Origin: Porodaedalea pini | Lineage: Eukaryota; Basidiomycota; Agaricomycetes; Hymenochaetales; Hymenochaetaceae | NCBI GenBank assembly: GCA_002794775.1 | Contig: NBAY01000033.1 | Coordinates: forward strand, 248,001 to 312,000 | Direction: 5' to 3' | DNA: 64,000 nt | In this document: positions 57,410-64,000 of the stretch, piece after piece | Numbering within the stretch: the stretch's first letter is position 1 | Layout of the letters: every line of letters starts with the position of its first letter | Notes under the pieces: generated by a model | Told to the model about the DNA's origin: nothing | Seen by the model: only the letters and a program-made list of their open reading frames with translations | The model's database searches: none | Position numbers and translations under genes: made by a program

Positions 57410-58660
57410 GGATGCGACCGTTGCCAGCGGACGAAGGCTCTGAGAACATCGAGATCAAGGCCACTTCACCCGAACACGATCCCGGAAGGCCCATGGGAAA
57501 TTGTCACGGTCGACCTCATCGGAGAACTCCCAGACTCCAAGGGGCACAACGCAATCTGTGTCTTCGTCGATAGGTTCTCGAAACAGATGCACGCGATCCC
57601 GACGACGACGAGGCTGTCAGCAGAAGGCATGGCCCAGCTGTACCGAGACCACGTCTTCCGCCTCCACGGCTTGCCGAAGAAGATCATCCATGACCGAGGC
57701 ACGCAGTTTGACGCATCAATGATGAAGGAGCTGTACAAACTCCTACACATCGAAGGCAACCCGTCGACGGCGTATCACCCACAGACAGATGGTCAGACAG
57801 AACACGTTAACCAAGAGCTCGAACAGTATCTTAGGCTCTTCGTGAACCATCGCCAATCGGACTGGAAAGACTGGCTCCCCCTCGCAGAGTTTGCGTACAA
57901 TAACCGCGAACATTCGGCGACGAAGATGTCCCCTTTCTACGCGAACACAGGATGTCACCCCTTGAGCTTTGACACGACACGAACCTCGTCTGCCAACATG
58001 TCGGTGGAAGAATTCGCGAAGCACATAAAGGAGACTCATCGTGTCGCAAAGGACAACCTGGTCAAAGTGGCAGACGACATGAAACGCTACCATGACCGGA
58101 CGGCAGGAGCTTCGGTGGAGTACAAGGCTGGCGATAAGGTCTTCCTCGATGGACGAAATATCAGCACAGATTCGCCCACGAAGAAGCTTGCCGACAAATG
58201 GTACGGTCCCTTTGACATCGTCGACAAAGTAGGAGTGAGCGCGTACAAGCTCAAACTCCCGAAGCGATGGAAAAAGGTCCACCCTGTCTTCAACGAAGCC
58301 CTGTTGAAACCCGCCGTCAAACCATCCTTTGAAAGCCAGAAGCAACCACCGCCGCCGCCGCCAGACATCGTCGACAACGAGGAGGAATACGAACTCGAGG
58401 AAGTCTTAGACTCACGTCTGCACCGAGGGAAACTACAATACCTTGTCAAGTGGGTCGGCTACAATGAACCCACTTGGCAGCCTGAGACGGACTTCGGCAA
58501 GAACGCGAAGGAGGCGATCGCTGAATTCTACCTCAAACATCCCGGTGCACCTCGGAAACTCAACATCCCTCGTCAACGACTCCGTCCGCTCTTCGTCGAC
58601 ACCAAGCCTGACGACAGCGATCATGGTTGGTCGGGACGCCCAACCTTGAAGGGGGGGTAA
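57410..58660 (+). CDS. inner gypsy Pol, second part: integrase and chromodomain
   Basis: In the same frame as the first part after the TGA. It completes the zinc domain (GCDRCQRTK). The integrase core has TVDLIGELP (Asp), HDRGTQFDA (Asp) and the Glu in TEHVNQELEQYLR. The GPF/GPY-like region (DKWYGPFDIVDKVG) follows, then a chromodomain (YELEEVLDSRLHRGKLQYL, then VKWVGYNEPTWQPE) that would steer insertion to marked chromatin. The stop TAA at 58658-58660 abuts the 3' LTR. It would be made only by readthrough of the UGA or supplied by another copy. Confidence 0.88.
   Translation, partial: GCDRCQRTKALRTSRSRPLHPNTIPEGPWEIVTVDLIGELPDSKGHNAICVFVDRFSKQMHAIPTTTRLSAEGMAQLYRDHVFRLHGLPKKIIHDRGTQFDASMMKELYKLLHIEGNPSTAYHPQTDGQTEHVNQELEQYLRLFVNHRQSDWKDWLPLAEFAYNNREHSATKMSPFYANTGCHPLSFDTTRTSSANMSVEEFAKHIKETHRVAKDNLVKVADDMKRYHDRTAGASVEYKAGDKVFLDGRNISTDSPTKKLADKWYGPFDIVDKVGVSAYKLKLPKRWKKVHPVFNEALLKPAVKPSFESQKQPPPPPPDIVDNEEEYELEEVLDSRLHRGKLQYLVKWVGYNEPTWQPETDFGKNAKEAIAEFYLKHPGAPRKLNIPRQRLRPLFVDTKPDDSDHGWSGRPTLKGG
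58648..58660 (+). other. polypurine tract of the inner gypsy element
   Basis: GAAGGGGGGGTAA directly before the 3' LTR; primer for plus-strand DNA. It doubles as the last codons of pol. Confidence 0.85.
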
Positions 58661-59097
58661 TGTTAGAACTCGAACCTTCACCTTTTCTTTTGTTTTCCTT
58701 TTACCATTTCTTTCCTTTTAACCGCTCCTTTTTCATTATAATTAATCATCTTTCCAATCATTTCCCACACTCCTTCCACGCGACCTTCATTCATTCCATT
58801 CCTAATTACATAAACTATACAGTACTTAGATAATACGGTCCCACAGGCGCTGCGTTTATAAGGAAGAGGAATTGCAAACGAACACCCGTTCTGCTTTTCC
58901 TCTTACCTCCGCGACGACCTAGGTGAGACCGTGCCCCCCCTCCTGTATTAGAGTACATTGTATTAATCCTCTTACCTCCGCGACGACCTAGCCTGAGTAC
59001 AGCGTGTCCCGAGTCCCCGCTCGAGTATAGCACGTCCCAGACGACAGTCAGCCGAGGCCTGCCCAGTCCGAGTCATCTCCCGGACTCCCGCCTAACA
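58661..59097 (+). repeat. 3' LTR of the inner gypsy element
   Basis: 437 bases. Three differences from the 5' LTR: two G-to-A sites and one C in a C-run. Confidence 0.95.
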
Positions 59098-59102
59098 AAT
59101 GC

Positions 59103-60093
59103 CCCCGCTGCGCAAACCTCGAATACTCCGCCCCCCAACATTGACGTCGCCCGGCCACGCGAATTCGCTGGCGGTGACGATTACCTCGACTTCAAGCGCG
59201 AAGTTCTACTCTTCGTACCGGCGAACCCCACGAGGTACCCCTCATCGTCGAGCAAGATCTACATCGCACTCTCCTATCTCAAGGGCGGCAACGTGTCGAC
59301 GTGGGCGCAGAATTACGTTCAGGAGTTCACGATGAATGGCGTTGTGAGCTTCATGGATAGCTGGACAAGGTTCCAGGAACGACTGGATGCATCCTTCGAC
59401 GACCCGAACAGAAAAGAGAAGGCGTTGAAGAAGTTCCGAGAAAAGACCCAAAAGGACCTCTCAGCCGACGAATTCTTCCAAGACCTCGATGTAGTCATCA
59501 AAGCAGCGGAGCTAACAGACGAGGGTGTCATCTGCAATCGCCTAAAGCGCGCAATGAACATTGAAGTAGTCCGCGGAGTACTGAGGTCAACGCCGGTCCC
59601 AACGAAGTACAAAGACTGGAAAAAGAAGGCTGTCGAAATCGATTGTGGCGAACAGCAGATCCGCGCCATCCAACGAGGCCGTGCACTACCCCCCACGCGC
59701 CCACAGGTCCAGCAGGCGCCGCCCGTCCGCCGTCCGTTTGCAGCCCCCCATGTCGACAAGCGCGATGCAACTGGCGTTACCTTTGGAGGTGCTGGTCAGC
59801 CAATGGACGTCTTGATGAACGAGGTGCAACGACGACGCGCGTGCTGGATTTGCGGCGGGCTGGACCACTTTAAGAGCAAGTGCCCGCAGGGGAAGCCGAT
59901 CATCCAGCGCATGCTGGAACTGATGGCGCCAGGTGAACGTCGTATCCTCGCCGACGAGCTCGGCGCAATGAAGGAATCGGCATTCGAGGAAGTCGTAGAC
60001 ACTCGAAGGTCGACTGTGGAGGACTATGTGGAGGAAGAAGACAATGACGAAGAGGTTGTCGACTCGCAGGGTTTTGCGAAGGGTCAGGCGTAG
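59103..60093 (+). pseudogene. outer gypsy gag, 3' piece
   Basis: Continues the gag frame after the inner element (NIDVARPREFAGGDDYLDF onwards) to TAG at 60091-60093. It keeps a CCHC knuckle (CWICGGLDHFKSKC). The frame itself is open; only the insertion breaks it. Confidence 0.88.
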
Positions 60094-60257
60094 TCATCGG
60101 GGCGACTGACCAAGAAGAACAAGGGACTTCGAATCTGGATTCGCTAAAATATAACCAACTGTCTGTACAATACGTAGATGCAAACGATGTCGATGGTTTT
60201 TCCAATTACGAAGTCCCCACCGGTGCGAATAAAGATGAGGAGTACGAACAGCTGTTC

Positions 60258-63200
60258 ATGAGAGGAACTGGTGGACGCCAGCTGGACCTTCTCCTGAACG
60301 TCGGACAAAGCATAGCGGGCGAAGTGAGAGAGGTGGATGCACACGCTCTTGTGGACTCGGGGTGTACAGGATCGTGCATCGACGTGAGGTTCGTCGAACG
60401 GTATGGGTTGGAAACGAAACGTTACATCCGACCCCTCGCAGTGCTCAATGCCGACGGCACGCACAATGAGGCTGAGTTGATTGAAGAATACGTCGAAGTC
60501 GAGCTCATGATCAGCCACCACAAGGAAAGGATTGTCCTTGCGGTAACGTCCCTAGCATCGTCAAACATATTCCTGGGGTACGACTGGCTTCGACGTCATA
60601 ACCCTGAGGTCGACTGGAAAACGGGTTCGATTGAATTCACTCATTGTCCAGAGGAATGTACGATCGAGGGGGAGCCGGTGGAGGACCTAGGCAAGGTAAA
60701 GGAGGTGGTGGAACAGATGAGGAGGGTGAGTGAGACACGAATGGACAAGGCGTCCTGGCCTGCGTACCTCAATGACTATGCCGACGTTTTCAGCAAAAAA
60801 GGCTTCGAGAAGCTGCCTGAACACCGACCCTGGGATCATGTCATCGACTTGAAGCCCGACTTCAAACCAAGCGACTGTAAGATCTACCCACTCACGCCGA
60901 CGGAGCAACAGTCACTCAAGGACTTCCTCGATGAAAACTTGAAGTCTGGTCGCATCTGATGATCTATATCACCCATGGCGTCACCTTTCTTCTTCATTAA
61001 GAAAGCCAACAAATCGCTACGCCCGATCCAGGATTACCGTAAGCTCAATGATGGTACGATCAAGAACAAGTATCCCCTTCCTCTCATCGACAAACTCGTC
61101 GACAAGGTCAAGAAAGCGAAGTACATCACTAAGCTTGACCTTCGCTGGGGGTACTACAATATCCGGATCCGTGAGGGTGACGAATGGAAGGCAGCGTTTT
61201 GCACGAACATGGGCCTCTTCGAACCAATGGTCATGTTCTTTGGCCTTTGCAATGTGCTGGCCACGTTCCAAGCTTTTGTCAACCATATCTTCAAGGACCT
61301 GATCTACGCTAACCTGATCATTGTATACCTCGACAACATCCTAATCCTCTCAGAAACCATAGAGGAGCATATCGACACGTCGAGGCGCGTACTCCAGATC
61401 CTCCGAGAAAATGGCCTGTACCTGAAGCCGGAGAAGTGCAAATTCAATGCCAAGGTCGTCAAGTACCTCGGTCATATCATTGGCAACGGCGAAATCAGGG
61501 CTGACCCGGCGAAGACGGACGCGATAGCGAACTGGCCTGTCCCACGAAACCTCAAGGAGCTGCAACAGTTCCTTGGAATGGGAAACTGGCTGAGACGGTT
61601 TATTAAAGACTACAGCAAGGTGGTCCGACCGTTGACATCGTTAACAGGCAAAAAGGACTGGGTATGGGAGACCGAACAGCAGGAAGCGTTCGAGGAGCTG
61701 AGACGATGTCTCTGCTCACCTCCAGTCCTAGCCATTGCCAATGACGAAGGCCCTTTCCGCGTGGAGGCGGACTCGTCAAGCTTTGCACTCGGCGGCGTAT
61801 TGTTGCAGAAGCAGGAAGGAAAGTGGAGGGTGATCGCCTACAGATCAGAGGCGCTCGAACCAGCGGAACGAAACTACGAGATCTACGACAAGGAGATGCT
61901 CGCAATCGTTTCAGCGCTCAAGGAGTGGCAGCAGTACCTCCTTGGCGCTCGCCACAAGATCGAAATCTGGTCCAACCACGCCAACTCCACCTACTTCAGG
62001 TCAGTGCAGAAGCTGAGCTATCGTCAAGCTCGCTGGCGAACCGAACTCGAAGAATTCGACTTCCACCTCGAACACAAGTCGGGGAAGACGATGGGCAAGG
62101 CCGACTTGCTGTCACGCAAGGCGGGCTATGATCAGGGCAAGGATGACAATGACGGTGTCGTGTTCATCAAGGACAAGTGGCTGAACCGTGGGGTAGTGCG
62201 AACATCGTGCGACGAGATGGTGGAACAAGTGGGCGAAGCGCAGAGGGCGCAGGACAAATCGGAGAGGCCGACGAACATGACGGAAGTCGACGGGTTGTGG
62301 CAGATGAAAGGCAAGATATATGTTCCGTCGACGATGAAGGAGGCCGTGTTACGAGAATGCCACGACTCAGTACTCGCCGGTCATCTGGGAGCATCGAAGA
62401 CAGTAGAGCTTGTCCGTCACGATTTCTGGTGGGCATCGATGTTCTCCGATGTCCGAGCGTATGTCTGAGGATGCGACCACTGTCAACGGACGAAAGCCTT
62501 AAGAACGTCGAGGTCGAGGCCGCTTCACCCAAATGCAGTCCCTGAAGGTCCTTGGGAAATCATCACGGTCGACCTAATCGGAGAGCTCCTGGACTCTAAG
62601 GGACACAACGCAATCTGCGTCTTTGTAGACAGGTTCTCAAAGCAGATGCATGCGATCCCGACAACGACAAAATTGTCAGCAGAAGGTATGGCTCAGTTAT
62701 ACTGCGACCACGTCTTCCGTCTCCATGGCCTACCAAAGAAGATCATCCACGACCGAGGCACGCAGTTCGATGCGTCGATGATGAAGGAGCTGTACAATCT
62801 CCTGCACATCGAAGGCAACCTGTCAACCGCGTACCACCCACAAACGGATGGTCAGACGGAACGTGTCAACCAAGAGCTCGAACAGTATCTCCGACTCTTC
62901 GTTAACCATCGGCAATCAGACTGGAAAGACTGGCTCCCTCTCGCAGAGTTCGCTTACAATAACCGCGAACACTCGGCAACGAAAATGTCACCCTTCTACG
63001 CGAACACCGGACGTCACCCTAAGAGCTTCGACACCGTACGAACTTCCTCTGCCAACATGTCGGTGGAAGAATTCGTGAAGCACATCAAGGAGACTCATCG
63101 TGTAGCAAAGGACAATCTGGTCAAGGCGGCAGAGGACATGAAGCGCTACCACGACCGGACAGCAGGGGCCTCAGTGGAGTACAAGGCTGGAGACAAGATT

Positions 63201-63593
63201 TTCCTCGATGGGCGAAACATCAGCACAGACTCGCCAACGAAGAAGCTAGCAGACAAGTGGTATGGCCCCTTCGAGATTGTCGACAAGGTGGGAGTGAGCG
63301 CGTATAAGCTCAAGCTCCCAAAGCGATGGAAAAAGGTCCACCCGGTCTTCAATGAGGCCCTACTGAAACCTGCAGTTGAACTGTCCTTCGAAAGTCAGAA
63401 ACAACAGCCACCACCGCCACCTAACATCGTCGACAACGAAGAAGAGTACGAGATCGAGGAAGTCATAGACTCACATCTGCACCGAGGGAAGCTACAATAC
63501 CTCGTCAAGTGGGTTGGCTACAACAAACCGACGTGGCAGCCCGAGATGGACTTTGGCGAGAACGCAAAGGAGGCGATCGCTGAATTCTATTGA
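60258..63593 (+). pseudogene. outer gypsy pol, inactivated
   Basis: Three open blocks in one frame: 60258-60959, 60975-62468 and 62469-63593. Two consecutive TGA codons (60957-60962) replace Arg codons between protease and RT. TGA 62466-62468 is the same stop as in the inner element. TGA 63591-63593 truncates the chromodomain end. The RT again has VYLDNILILS. An RNase H Asp is lost (SNHANS for SDHANL). Many differences from the inner copy are C-to-T or G-to-A at CpG (for example Arg to Cys, Thr to Met, Ala-Pro to Val-Leu around 61200-61260). Confidence 0.9.
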
Positions 63594-63704
63594 AAACACC
63601 CCGGCGCCCCTCGAAAACTCGAAATTCCTCGCCAACGACTTCGCCCACGCTTCATCGACACTGAGTCAGACGACCACGATCTTGGTTGGTCGGGACGCCC
63701 AACC

Positions 63705-63719
63705 TTGAGGGGGGGGTAA
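63705..63719 (+). other. polypurine tract of the outer gypsy element
   Basis: TTGAGGGGGGGGTAA immediately before the 3' LTR. Confidence 0.8.
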
Positions 63720-64000
63720 TGTCAGAACTCGAACTTTCACCCTTTCTTTATTTCCCCTTTCCCTTCTCCTTTCCTTTTAACCGCTCTTTCTTATTATCTT
63801 TAATCATCTTTCCAATCACTTCCCACACTCCCTTCACATGACCTTCATTCGTTCCATTCCCGCTCGTTATGTAATGTTAGGTAATATAGTCTCACGGTCA
63901 TCGCTATATAAGGTCTCAGGAATCGCATGAACTCCTTGTTCTGCTTTTCCTCTTACCTCCGTGACGACCTAGGTGAGACTCGTCCCCCTTGTATTAGTTT
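63720..64000 (+). repeat. 3' LTR of the outer gypsy element, partial
   Basis: The first 281 bases are visible and match the 5' LTR except for one base in CCTCC(G/A)TG. By LTR length it should end near 64143, outside the window. Confidence 0.93.

Larger units (their letters stand above)
52799..59097 (+). mobile_element. inner Ty3/gypsy chromovirus, complete and recent
   Basis: 6299 bases with LTRs at 52799-53236 and 58661-59097, differing at only three sites by eye. Flanked by the 5-base duplication AATGC (52794-52798 and 59098-59102). Order: leader, gag, protease-RT-RNase H, integrase, chromodomain, polypurine tract. Inserted in gag of the outer element. Confidence 0.97.
51563..64000 (+). 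mobile_element. outer Ty3/gypsy chromovirus, interrupted, runs off the window
   Basis: The 5' LTR is 51563-51986 and the 3' LTR starts at 63720. Internal parts are 51987-52798 and 59103-63719, with the inner element between them. The left flank GTCCA (51558-51562) would be its target duplication; the right copy lies outside. Internal genes resemble those of the inner element, but pol has stop codons and changed catalytic residues. Confidence 0.93.

Overview
The window is nuclear DNA of a filamentous basidiomycete, most likely an Agaricomycete. Genes are split by many introns of about 50-70 bases with GT...AG ends and CTRAY-like branch points. The housekeeping proteins are fungal (BUD4, SWR1, KRI1, a PKA catalytic subunit), and the repeats are Tad1-like LINEs and Ty3/gypsy chromoviruses. 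I read all gene structures by eye from reading frame and splice signals. Where exon lengths were summed, the total came out divisible by three.

Left part (1-26 kb): a 5'-truncated LINE (88-1369). A type II membrane LRR protein (2902-4673). A secreted subtilisin-like protease (5214-6823, minus). A COX14-like mini-gene that seems to need a 2-base micro-exon (6990-7401). An unresolved gene (8226-8797, minus). KRI1 (9207-11717, minus). The first of three related unknown genes, family X (12488-14727). A degenerate partial copy of that gene's 3' end, joined to a relic of KRI1 (14865-15610). BUD4 (15733-21130). The second family-X gene (21625-23933, minus).

Middle (26-44 kb): SWR1 (26028-31554) and the PKA catalytic subunit (32179-33541, minus). 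A decayed near-full-length LINE (33851-40200, minus). The third family-X gene (40370-42143, minus). A PMP47/ANT1-type peroxisomal carrier (42557-43853).

Right part (46-64 kb) is a three-layer transposon nest. A LINE with an intact 1275-residue ORF2 (46012-51562, minus) is cut in ORF1 by an outer Ty3/gypsy element (51563 to beyond 64000). That element is cut in gag by a second, complete Ty3/gypsy element (52799-59097), flanked by the 5-base duplication AATGC. Both gypsy elements carry an 11-base match between the presumed 5' end of their RNA and the primer-binding site, the hallmark of Tf1/sushi self-priming. Both also carry an in-frame UGA inside integrase.

The best candidate for something undescribed is family X: three genes of 604, 614 and 434 residues. 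They share an N-terminal LN-x-x-G motif, repeated helix-turn-helix or homeodomain-like modules, a disordered linker in the two longer members, a C-terminal W-hydrophobic motif, and intron positions. I do not recognise the family.
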